Of a stretch of 12,476 bases of DNA, positions 6,559 through 12,476 are shown one piece after another (position 1 is the first letter of the stretch; the number at the start of each line of letters is the position of its first letter). This DNA is from Christensenella sp. UBA5394 (GTDB lineage: Bacteria > Bacillota > Clostridia > Christensenellales > CAG-138), in NCBI GenBank assembly GCA_002409725.1, contig DHOI01000075.1, positions 7,957 to 20,432 on the forward strand, given 5' to 3'. The notes under the pieces are model-generated. The model was given only the letters and a program-made list of their open reading frames with translations. It was not told where the DNA came from and searched no databases. Position numbers and translations under genes: made by a program.

Positions 6559-6605
6559 ATGCAAAAGTCAAGGTGAGCCCTTGGCCATCCTTGACTTTTT
6601 TGCAT
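6559..6605 (-). terminator. Terminator downstream of recA
   Basis: AGTCAAGG and CCTTGACT form the core of an 11-bp or longer stem: plus-strand arms AAAAGTCAAGG (6563-6573) and CCTTGACTTTT (6589-6599), with smaller GCC/GGC pairing in the loop. On the minus strand it is followed by TTTTGCATTT and lies about 27 bases after the recA stop. The plus-strand reading has six T in a row, so it also works, perhaps better, in the other direction. Confidence 0.8.
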
Positions 6606-6631
6606 AATTTACCAATTCCTGTGGCGACCTT

Positions 6632-7672
6632 TTAATCCGCTTCGCCCGGCCCGTCCTCCCCCGCATCTTTAGCTGCGGATTTGAGTCTGTCGTCCAGCGC
6701 TGCGCGTACCTTGGCCTCGATCTCGGCGCAGAGCTCTTTGTTATCTTTGAGGAACAAGCGGGCATTATCTCGGCCCTGGGCCATGCGCATATCGCCATAG
6801 GAATACCATGCGCCGGTCTTGGAGATGATCTTGTTATCCGCAGCTAAATCCAGGATGGCGCCCTCGTTGGAGATACCCTCACCGTAGATGATATCGAATT
6901 CGGCCTGCTTAAAGGGTGGCGCAACTTTGTTTTTGACCACCTTTACGCGGGTGCGGTTGCCGACCACCTCCGCCCCGTTTTTGATGGTATCGATCTTGCG
7001 AACATCCATGCGTACGGAGGCGTAGAATTTGAGGGCCTTGCCGCCGGTGGTGGTTTCGGGGTTGCCGAACATCACGCCGATCTTTTCGCGAAGCTGGTTG
7101 ATGAAGATGACGATGGTGTTGGATTTGCTGATCACGCCGGCCAGCTTGCGTAGAGCCTGGCTCATTAAACGGGCCTGCAAGCCCACGTGGGAATCGCCCA
7201 TATCGCCCTCGATCTCGGCCTTGGGCACCAGCGCGGCCACCGAGTCGATCACGACTACATCCATCGCGCCGCTGCGCACCAACGCTTCGGTGATATCCAG
7301 GGCCTGCTCGCCCGTATCCGGCTGGGATACGTAAAGGTCGTCGATCTTTACGCCCAGGTTTTCGGCATAGACGGGATCGAGCGCATGCTCCGCATCGATA
7401 AAGGCAGCGGTGCCGCCTAGCTTCTGGGCTTCCGCAATGGCGTGAAGGGCCAGGGTGGTTTTACCGGAGGATTCGGGGCCATATATCTCGATGATCCTGC
7501 CCCGGGGCAGCCCGCCTACTCCCAAGGCTAAATCCAGGGCCAAACAACCGGAAGGAATGGTGGAAACGGTGATCTTGGCTGCTGCATCCCCCAGCTTCAT
7601 GACGGCTCCCTTGCCGAATTGCTTTTCGATTTGGCTTAGGGCGATCTCCAGCGCTTTTTCTTTTTCCATCAT
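6632..7672 (-). CDS. recA: Recombinase RecA
   Basis: A 346-residue DNA strand-exchange ATPase. It forms filaments on single-stranded DNA, drives homologous recombination and triggers LexA self-cleavage in the SOS response. Visible motifs are Walker A GPESSGKT (65-72), DAEHALD (93-99) with the catalytic Glu, Walker [12 protein letters not shown] (140-150), and the L2 DNA-binding loop region [18 protein letters not shown] (202-219). The acidic tail ends [11 protein letters not shown], as usual. Length is typical. Two ATGs stand in tandem (7670-7672 and 7667-7669). I chose the first because it is closer to AAAGGAG, but the spacing of 13 bases is long. It lies 79 bases after cinA with its own promoter and LexA-type box, and is followed by a terminator. 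Confidence 0.98.
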   Translation of the reverse strand: MMEKEKALEIALSQIEKQFGKGAVMKLGDAAAKITVSTIPSGCLALDLALGVGGLPRGRIIEIYGPESSGKTTLALHAIAEAQKLGGTAAFIDAEHALDPVYAENLGVKIDDLYVSQPDTGEQALDITEALVRSGAMDVVVIDSVAALVPKAEIEGDMGDSHVGLQARLMSQALRKLAGVISKSNTIVIFINQLREKIGVMFGNPETTTGGKALKFYASVRMDVRKIDTIKNGAEVVGNRTRVKVVKNKVAPPFKQAEFDIIYGEGISNEGAILDLAADNKIISKTGAWYSYGDMRMAQGRDNARLFLKDNKELCAEIEAKVRAALDDRLKSAAKDAGEDGPGEAD

Positions 7673-7696
7673 AATAGGATCAAGGCTCCTTTGCTC

Positions 7697-7715
7697 ATAT
7701 TGATTACATCAATAT
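7697..7715. repeat. 19-bp perfect dyad at the recA transcription start
   Basis: ATATTGAT (7697-7704) and ATCAATAT (7708-7715) are perfect 8-base inverted arms around TAC. The dyad overlaps the proposed recA -10 by two bases and covers the expected start site near 7707. It could be an operator for a dimeric regulator, or it could fold as a short hairpin at the extreme 5' end of the mRNA. The arms are too AT-rich and the loop too tight for a strong RNA hairpin. Confidence 0.6.
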
Positions 7716-7719
7716 TCTA
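7714..7719 (-). promoter_or_regulatory. -10 element of the recA promoter
   Basis: On the minus strand TAGAAT matches five of six bases of the -10 consensus and would start transcription near 7707, about 35 bases before the ATG. No good -35 lies 16-18 bases upstream (GTGCAA or TGCAAA). ATGACT, further downstream, fits a -35 better but pairs only with a poor -10. The assignment rests on overlap with the LexA-type box. Confidence 0.5.
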
Positions 7720-7730
7720 ACATTTGTTCG
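7717..7730 (-). promoter_or_regulatory. LexA (SOS) box of recA
   Basis: On the minus strand CGAACAAATGTTAG fits the Gram-positive LexA consensus CGAACRNRYGTTYC at 12 of 14 positions, with both misses at the 3' end. It overlaps the -10 hexamer by three bases, so bound LexA would block RNA polymerase. This predicts that recA is repressed by LexA and induced by DNA damage. Confidence 0.75.
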
Positions 7731-7751
7731 AGTCATTTGCACGCACTATTT

Positions 7752-8996
7752 TTAAATATTTTCCAGCCGCCTGCGCAGCATATCCAGCGCTTCCAGCACG
7801 CCCGTGCCCCGAATGCGTTCGCGGTTGCCCACCAAGCGCAGCTCGTGCACCTCTTCCCCACCCTCGTAAGCCAGGGCCAGGTAGGCCAGCCCCACGGGCT
7901 TTTCCGGCGTACCGCCATCCGGGCCGGCGATGCCGGTTGTAGCGAGAGCGAAATCCGCTCCGGAAGTGCCGCGCATGCCCCGGGCCATCTCCAAGGCGGT
8001 TTCGCGGCTCACGGCCCCATGGGCAGCCAGCGTTTGGGGCAAAACGCCCAAGCGCCGTTCCTTAGCGGCATTGGAATAGGTGACGCAACCCTCGAGCATC
8101 CAGGCCGAACTACCGGGCACACAGATCAGTGTGGAGGCTAGTAGGCCGCCTGTAAAGCTCTCGGCCACGGCCAGGGTCTTGCCTTGCGCCGTCAGCAGCC
8201 TTGCACATACCTCGTGCAACTGCTCGCCGTGGGTGGAATAGAGCACATCGCCCAGCCGCTGGCGGATGGCCTCGATCACGGGCCGCACCAGGGCCTCTCC
8301 CTCTGCATCATCGCGGCAGCGGGCAGTCACCCGCAGGGTGGTCTCGCCGGTGAGGGCGTAGGGAGCGATGGTGGGGTTTGTCTGCGAATCGATCATATCC
8401 CGCAGCCGGTCTTCCACGGCGGATTCGCCCATGCCGTATATGCGCAGCGTGCGCGAATAGAGCTTGCCCTGGTTGCGCTTTAGGAGGTAGGGCATTACGG
8501 ATTCGTCGAACATGGGAACCATTTCCCTGGGCGGCCCGGGCAGTAGGATCACCGCCTTGCCCTCCTTTTCGAGGATACAGCCGGGCGCCGTACCATTGGC
8601 GTTAGGCATGATAAAGGCCTCTTTGGGGAACATGGCTTGCTTGCGGTTGTTCGCAGTCATCACCCGGTGCATGTGGCTAAAACGCCGCTCCATGGCCGCG
8701 AGGCTGGCCTCATGCAGAATGAAATCCCCGCCATAGCCAAGCACATCCGCGGCCGTTTCTTTTGTTAAGTCATCCTCGGTAGGCCCGAGGCCACCCGTGA
8801 GGATGACCAGATCCGCGCGTTCGACGGCCGTGCGGATGGTATCGTACAGCCGGTCGTGGTTATCGCCCACGGTGGCGCGGAAGTATTGGTTGATGCCGGC
8901 CTCGGCCAGCCGCTGGGAGATATACTGCGCGTTGGTATCCACGATCTGGCCCATGAGCAGCTCCGTGCCCACGGAAATGATCTCTGCAGTCAACAT
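7752..8996 (-). CDS. cinA: CinA family protein (competence/damage-inducible)
   Basis: A 414-residue two-domain protein. The N-terminal half (about 1-170) is a molybdopterin-binding-like COG1058 domain: AEIISVGTELLMGQIVDTNA (4-23), TGGLGPTEDD (67-76) and LPGPPREM (152-159). This domain is an ADP-ribose/CoA-type pyrophosphatase in studied homologues. The C-terminal domain (about 255-412) is the CinA/PncC fold, which deamidates nicotinamide mononucleotide in NAD recycling. It has AESFTGGLLAS (278-288) and TTGIAGPDGG (353-362). The residue after AES is Phe, where Cys or Leu is common. The ATG follows AGGA by about 11 bases. It lies between pgsA and recA, the classic cinA-recA pairing linked to competence and recombination in streptococci. 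No terminator separates it from recA, so read-through into recA is likely. Confidence 0.95.
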   Translation of the reverse strand: MLTAEIISVGTELLMGQIVDTNAQYISQRLAEAGINQYFRATVGDNHDRLYDTIRTAVERADLVILTGGLGPTEDDLTKETAADVLGYGGDFILHEASLAAMERRFSHMHRVMTANNRKQAMFPKEAFIMPNANGTAPGCILEKEGKAVILLPGPPREMVPMFDESVMPYLLKRNQGKLYSRTLRIYGMGESAVEDRLRDMIDSQTNPTIAPYALTGETTLRVTARCRDDAEGEALVRPVIEAIRQRLGDVLYSTHGEQLHEVCARLLTAQGKTLAVAESFTGGLLASTLICVPGSSAWMLEGCVTYSNAAKERRLGVLPQTLAAHGAVSRETALEMARGMRGTSGADFALATTGIAGPDGGTPEKPVGLAYLALAYEGGEEVHELRLVGNRERIRGTGVLEALDMLRRRLENI

Positions 8997-9036
8997 ATAG
9001 GATTTATTCCTGCTTTCTTGAATAGGATGCGAAAAC

Positions 9037-9588
9037 TCATTCCAGGCTGATGGTACCTTTATTTTTCAGTACATAGTCCACGCCGGATACCACCGTGAGG
9101 AAAACGGAGATCCATACGATCACCATATCCAATGGGAAGCCGAAGATGCGCAGCACCAGATCGTGCAGCAGAACCATGGTGATGGCCACGAATTGAGACA
9201 CGGTCTTGAGCTTTCCCATCCAGCTGGCGGCGATGACCACGCCTTTTTCCACAGCCACCAGGCGGAAAGCGCTAATAAAGAACTCCCGGGCCACGATGAT
9301 GATGGTGGCGATGGGGTTGAGCAAGTCAAAGGCCGTGAGCATCACCAGCGCGCTCACGGAAAGCAGCTTATCCGCCATTGGATCCATCAGCTTGCCGAAA
9401 GAGGTCACTTGGTTGCGCTTGCGTGCGATCTTGCCATCCAGCATATCCGTGAGGTAGGCCAGCACGAAGATGAGCGCAGCCGCGTAGCTCCACCAGCTTA
9501 CCTTTAAATAAAAGCATGCGATGAGCAGCGGCACCATGAGGATGCGCAGCAGGGTCAGTCTGTTGGGCAGGTTTATCTTTTTCAGCAT
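9037..9588 (-). CDS. pgsA: CDP-diacylglycerol-glycerol-3-phosphate 3-phosphatidyltransferase
   Basis: A 183-residue integral membrane enzyme of the CDP-alcohol phosphatidyltransferase family. It joins CDP-diacylglycerol and glycerol 3-phosphate to phosphatidylglycerophosphate, the committed step to phosphatidylglycerol and cardiolipin. The family signature D-x2-D-G-x2-A-R-x8-G-x3-D-x3-D is complete: Asp48, Asp51-Gly52, Ala55-Arg56, Gly65, Asp69 and Asp73. Several hydrophobic segments are visible, about 11-28, 33-47, 75-100, 130-147 and 152-168. PgsA rather than phosphatidylserine or cardiolipin synthase is inferred from length and from the conserved rimO-pgsA-cinA order. The ATG follows AAGGA by 11 bases. 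It starts 54 bases after the rimO stop and ends 40 bases before the cinA start, which suggests one transcript. Confidence 0.95.
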   Translation of the reverse strand: MLKKINLPNRLTLLRILMVPLLIACFYLKVSWWSYAAALIFVLAYLTDMLDGKIARKRNQVTSFGKLMDPMADKLLSVSALVMLTAFDLLNPIATIIIVAREFFISAFRLVAVEKGVVIAASWMGKLKTVSQFVAITMVLLHDLVLRIFGFPLDMVIVWISVFLTVVSGVDYVLKNKGTISLE

Positions 9589-9642
9589 GGGTTTTCACTT
9601 CCTTTTTATGTAATGGATAGGGTTCGGATTGCATGCGGGCGG

Positions 9643-10932
9643 TTAAAACATTTCGCCCCAAAGGTCGTAAGGCCCAGCCTTGGTGATACGCACTTGTACG
9701 AAGCTGCCGGGCGCGGGCGCTTCGCCGTTGAAATGGAAGCGGATGCTGCCATCCACCTCCGGGGCCTCCGCGTAGGAGCGGCCATAGGCCATACCGCCTT
9801 CTACCCCCTCCACCAGCACTTCATAGTCACGGCCCACCCGGGCCTGATTGCGCGAGAGGGAAATGGCGCGTTGGGCCTGCATCACGGCGTCCAGTCGGCG
9901 CTGCTTGGTCTCTTCGTCGAGCTGTCCCGGCATCTCGGCTGCCGGGGTATTTTCTTCGATAGAATAAGCAAAGGCTCCCAGCCGGTCAAATGGATGCGTC
10001 CGCAAGAATTCGGCCAACCGACCGAATTCTTCCTCCGTCTCCCCAGGGAAGCCGGTGATGACCGTGGTGCGCAGGATGAAATCCTCGCTTTTAGACCGGA
10101 TATAATCTACCATGTGGCGGATATGCTCGGCAGTGCCGTGGCGGTTCATGCGGCGCAGGGCCTCCGGCGCGATGTGCTGGATGGGCATATCCAGGTAGGG
10201 CACGAGCTTGGGTTCGGCGATCATGGCACCTACCAGGGCCTCATCTACCGTATTCGGATACGTATAGAGCACGCGCACCCAATGAAAGCCATCGATCTTG
10301 CAAAGGGCCAATAAAAGCTCGCGCAGCATGGGCTTGCCATAGAGGTCGCTGCCATAGGCAGAGGTATCCTGGGCGATGACGGTCAGCTCCACTACGCCGC
10401 TTGCTGCCAGTCGTTCGGCTTCTGCCAGCAGCTCTTCCATGGGTACACTCCGGCGCGGGCCGCGAATGAGGGGGATGGCGCAATAGGTGCAGCGGTTGTC
10501 ACAGCCGTCTGCAATGCGAAGGTAGGCCGTATAGGGCGGCGTGGTCAGCACGCGGGGGCAGCAGCCCTCCTCGGGCGTGAGGCCCGCCAGCTGGCAGATG
10601 CGGCGCACAAGGCCCTTGTGATCGCCCACGCCCCAAATGAGGTCCAGCTCAGGCAGCTCCTGGGCCAGCTCGCGGGAATAACGCTCCGTGAGGCAGCCCG
10701 TACCCACCAGCACCCGGCATTTGCCGTTTTCTTTATAGGCAGCCATTTCCAAAATGGAGTTGATGGATTCCTCCTTGGCCGGTGTGATGAAGCCACAGGT
10801 GTTGATCAAGATGACCTCCGCCTCGGCCGGTTCCGGCGTAAGTTCAAAGCCGGCGTTGGCCAGCTCCGCCAGGATGTATTCGCTATCCACCCGGTTTTTC
10901 GAACAACCTAGGGAAACCAGACCCGCTTTCAT
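9643..10932 (-). CDS. rimO: Ribosomal protein uS12 (Asp) methylthiotransferase RimO
   Basis: A 429-residue radical-SAM enzyme that adds a methylthio group to a conserved aspartate of ribosomal protein uS12. The N-terminal UPF0004 domain carries the three cysteines for the auxiliary iron-sulfur cluster: Cys10 (VSLGCSKNRVDSE), Cys46 (INTCGF) and Cys80 (GTGCL). The radical-SAM domain has the CxxxCxxC motif CDNRCTYC (Cys144, Cys148, Cys151). A TRAM-type RNA/protein-binding domain occupies about 365-427. VSLGCSKNRVDSE and the uninterrupted TRAM end favour RimO over the tRNA enzyme MiaB. The ATG overlaps the stop of the upstream translocase gene (ATGA, 10929-10932), pointing to translational coupling. 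A run of seven G just upstream serves as its Shine-Dalgarno region. Confidence 0.95.
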   Translation of the reverse strand: MKAGLVSLGCSKNRVDSEYILAELANAGFELTPEPAEAEVILINTCGFITPAKEESINSILEMAAYKENGKCRVLVGTGCLTERYSRELAQELPELDLIWGVGDHKGLVRRICQLAGLTPEEGCCPRVLTTPPYTAYLRIADGCDNRCTYCAIPLIRGPRRSVPMEELLAEAERLAASGVVELTVIAQDTSAYGSDLYGKPMLRELLLALCKIDGFHWVRVLYTYPNTVDEALVGAMIAEPKLVPYLDMPIQHIAPEALRRMNRHGTAEHIRHMVDYIRSKSEDFILRTTVITGFPGETEEEFGRLAEFLRTHPFDRLGAFAYSIEENTPAAEMPGQLDEETKQRRLDAVMQAQRAISLSRNQARVGRDYEVLVEGVEGGMAYGRSYAEAPEVDGSIRFHFNGEAPAPGSFVQVRITKAGPYDLWGEMF

Positions 10933-12476
10933 TCCATTTCCCCCCCTTCTATACGCGCTTTGCCGCCGAACATTTCGGAATAATCCGCCGCCGTGATCAA
11001 CAGTCTGCGAGGCTTGCTGCCGTCAAATCCGCTAACGATCTTCTTTTGCTCCATGATGTCGATCAGCCGCGCGGCCCGGGCATAGCCCACCCGCAGGCGG
11101 CGCTGGATCATGGAGATGGAAGCCTGGCCGCTGTCCAGCACGATTCGCACCGCATCCGGCAGAAGGTCGTCCTCCTGCTTGCCGTTGCCTTGGGCGGGGC
11201 CGCTCTCCCCCGCCGTTTCGATGGAATCCAGGGTGACCTCGCTGTATTGCTCCAAGGGGGCGGTATTATGGACGGCGAAGAAATCCATCACCCGCTCCAC
11301 CTCTTCGTCGCTCACAAATGCGGCCTGGGCACGGATGGGCTTGCTGGCACCACTGGCATGGAAGAGCATATCGCCCCGGCCCAGCAGCTTTTCTGCCCCG
11401 TTTACATCCATGATGACCCGCGAATCCACGGCCGAGGATACCGTAAGCGCGATACGGCTGGGGATGTTGGCCTTGATGAGGCCGGTGATGATATCCGTAG
11501 AAGGCCGCTGGGTGGCCACAATCAGGTGGATGCCTGCGGCCCGGCCCAGCTGAGCGATGCGGCAGATGGCTTCCTCCACATCCTTGGCCGCTACCATCAT
11601 CAAATCCGCTAGCTCGTCGATGATGATCACCAGCCTGGGCAGCCTGTTGCCCTCATCCTCCTGCAAAGAGTTATAGCGGTTGAGATCCCGCGCGTTGAGG
11701 AGGGACATCTTCTGGTAGCGCTGATCCATCTCCATCACGGCCCATTTGAGCGCGCCGGCAGCCTTTTTAGCGTCCGTCACTACAGGCAGCAGCAGATGTG
11801 GCAGAGGTGAATAGACCTTCAGCTCCACCTTTTTAGGATCGACCAAAATCATGCGCAGGTCGCTGGGGGCCGTGTGATAGATCATGCTGAGGATGATATC
11901 GTTGATGCAAACGCTTTTGCCGCTACCCGTGGAGCCCGCGATCAGCAGGTGGGGCATGCGATCGAGATCCGCCGTGACCACCTTGCCTGCAATATCCTTG
12001 CCTAGGGCAAAGGCGAGCGGGGATTTGGCCGCGATGAACTCCGCGGATTCGATGACCTCTCGAAGCAGCACGCTCTGGATATTCTTATTGGGTATTTCGA
12101 TGCCGATGGCAGCCTTGCCGGGGATGGGCGCTTCGATGCGCACCCGGGGGGCGGCCAGGGCCAGGGCGATATCATCGGAAAGGATGGTGATGCGGCTCAC
12201 CCGCACGCCCTGGGCAGGCTGCAGCTCAAAGCGGGTAATCACCGGCCCCACGGTGATATTGACCACCCTTGCGCTGATGTTAAAGCTTTGCAGGGTATCG
12301 AGCAGCATGCGGCCCTTCTCCGCCGGGGATTCCTCGGCCGCATAGGTACGCTGTGGCACATTTAGCAGGGTGTAAGGCGGGCGCTGATAGTCAAGGATGC
12401 CCGGCGCTGCCTTGGGCAGCTCGTCGGCCTCCTGCGCCGGTTCATCAGCAGGCCCCTCTCCCTTTTCTTCTTTGAG
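10929..12476 (-). CDS. FtsK/SpoIIIE-family DNA translocase, C-terminal 515 residues (runs off right edge)
   Basis: The frame stays open to the right edge, so the visible 515 residues lack the N-terminus, including any membrane helices. Members are septum-bound ATPases that pump double-stranded DNA during division or sporulation. In visible numbering, residues 1-40 are a charged linker ending PPYTLL, typical just before the motor. The alpha/beta motor has Walker A GSTGSGKS (181-188), Walker B IIIDELAD (284-291), TQRPS (322-326) and the conserved AEKLLGRGDML. A winged-helix gamma domain (about 436-496) reads the polar DNA motifs that set direction. A GTG at 12357-12359 is an internal codon, not the start. 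Whether this is the vegetative FtsK (SftA-like) or SpoIIIE cannot be told without the N-terminus. Position upstream of rimO-pgsA-cinA-recA favours SpoIIIE in clostridia. Confidence 0.95.
   Translation of the reverse strand, partial: LKEEKGEGPADEPAQEADELPKAAPGILDYQRPPYTLLNVPQRTYAAEESPAEKGRMLLDTLQSFNISARVVNITVGPVITRFELQPAQGVRVSRITILSDDIALALAAPRVRIEAPIPGKAAIGIEIPNKNIQSVLLREVIESAEFIAAKSPLAFALGKDIAGKVVTADLDRMPHLLIAGSTGSGKSVCINDIILSMIYHTAPSDLRMILVDPKKVELKVYSPLPHLLLPVVTDAKKAAGALKWAVMEMDQRYQKMSLLNARDLNRYNSLQEDEGNRLPRLVIIIDELADLMMVAAKDVEEAICRIAQLGRAAGIHLIVATQRPSTDIITGLIKANIPSRIALTVSSAVDSRVIMDVNGAEKLLGRGDMLFHASGASKPIRAQAAFVSDEEVERVMDFFAVHNTAPLEQYSEVTLDSIETAGESGPAQGNGKQEDDLLPDAVRIVLDSGQASISMIQRRLRVGYARAARLIDIMEQKKIVSGFDGSKPRRLLITAADYSEMFGGKARIEGGEME

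Noticed and set aside
9613..10314. A 233-codon plus-strand open frame antisense to rimO
   Set aside because: It is a shadow of the radical-SAM and TRAM domains of rimO, with His/Gly-rich composition typical of reversed codons.
12313..12320. GAGAAGGG on the minus strand, identical to the SpoIIIE polarity motif (SRS), inside the translocase gene
   Set aside because: It encodes Glu-Lys-Gly in frame. An 8-mer on either strand is expected by chance roughly once in every two or three windows of this size, and no skewed series is seen.
1..12476. Mobile elements, CRISPR arrays, prophage, toxin-antitoxin or defence genes
   Set aside because: All long frames are accounted for by housekeeping genes. 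No repeat array, transposase, integrase or attachment-site duplication next to the tRNA was seen.

Overview
This window is ordinary core chromosome from a GC-rich, Gram-positive, clostridium-like bacterium (Bacillota). Three things point there. The gene order ftsK/spoIIIE - rimO - pgsA - cinA - recA - rny is typical of Clostridia and Bacilli. RNase Y is present. The box upstream of recA resembles the CGAAC-N4-GTT type of LexA site used by Gram-positives. Codons favour G or C in the third position, while intergenic control regions are AT-rich. I infer the lineage from layout only; a Christensenellales- or Oscillospirales-like member of Clostridia would fit, but I cannot name a species.

Left part (1-1120). 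The 5' end of rnhA (RNase HI) runs off the left edge on the minus strand. Divergent from it is a single tRNA-Trp(CCA) gene with a near-consensus sigma-A promoter and its own terminator. Next comes a small minus-strand VOC/glyoxalase-like gene. A 316-bp divergent region then separates it from a P-type ATPase gene and holds promoters for both genes and a long structured leader for the ATPase.

Middle part (1121-4861). A complete SERCA-like Ca2+-transporting P-type ATPase reads on the plus strand. It converges on a minus-strand M19 membrane-dipeptidase-type gene. A symmetrical 16-bp-stem hairpin between them can end transcription from both sides.

Right part (4862-12476, all minus strand). Transcription runs from the right edge: an ftsK/spoIIIE-type DNA translocase (N-terminus outside the window), rimO (overlapping it by ATGA), pgsA and cinA, tightly spaced with no visible terminator. 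recA follows, with its own LexA-box promoter and a terminator. rny then follows after an AT-rich control region, and after an 11-bp-stem hairpin comes the dipeptidase. The block combines chromosome segregation, ribosomal protein modification, phospholipid synthesis, a nucleotide-metabolism protein, recombination and SOS repair, and mRNA turnover.

I found no mobile element, CRISPR array, phage gene, toxin-antitoxin pair or convincing new system. The points worth a second look are regulatory: a 19-bp perfect dyad at the recA start site, a terminator or attenuator abutting the dipeptidase ribosome binding site, a foldable leader on the Ca2+ pump, an exact 9-bp direct repeat upstream of rny, and a bacterial Ca2+ pump that keeps side chains for both SERCA calcium sites.
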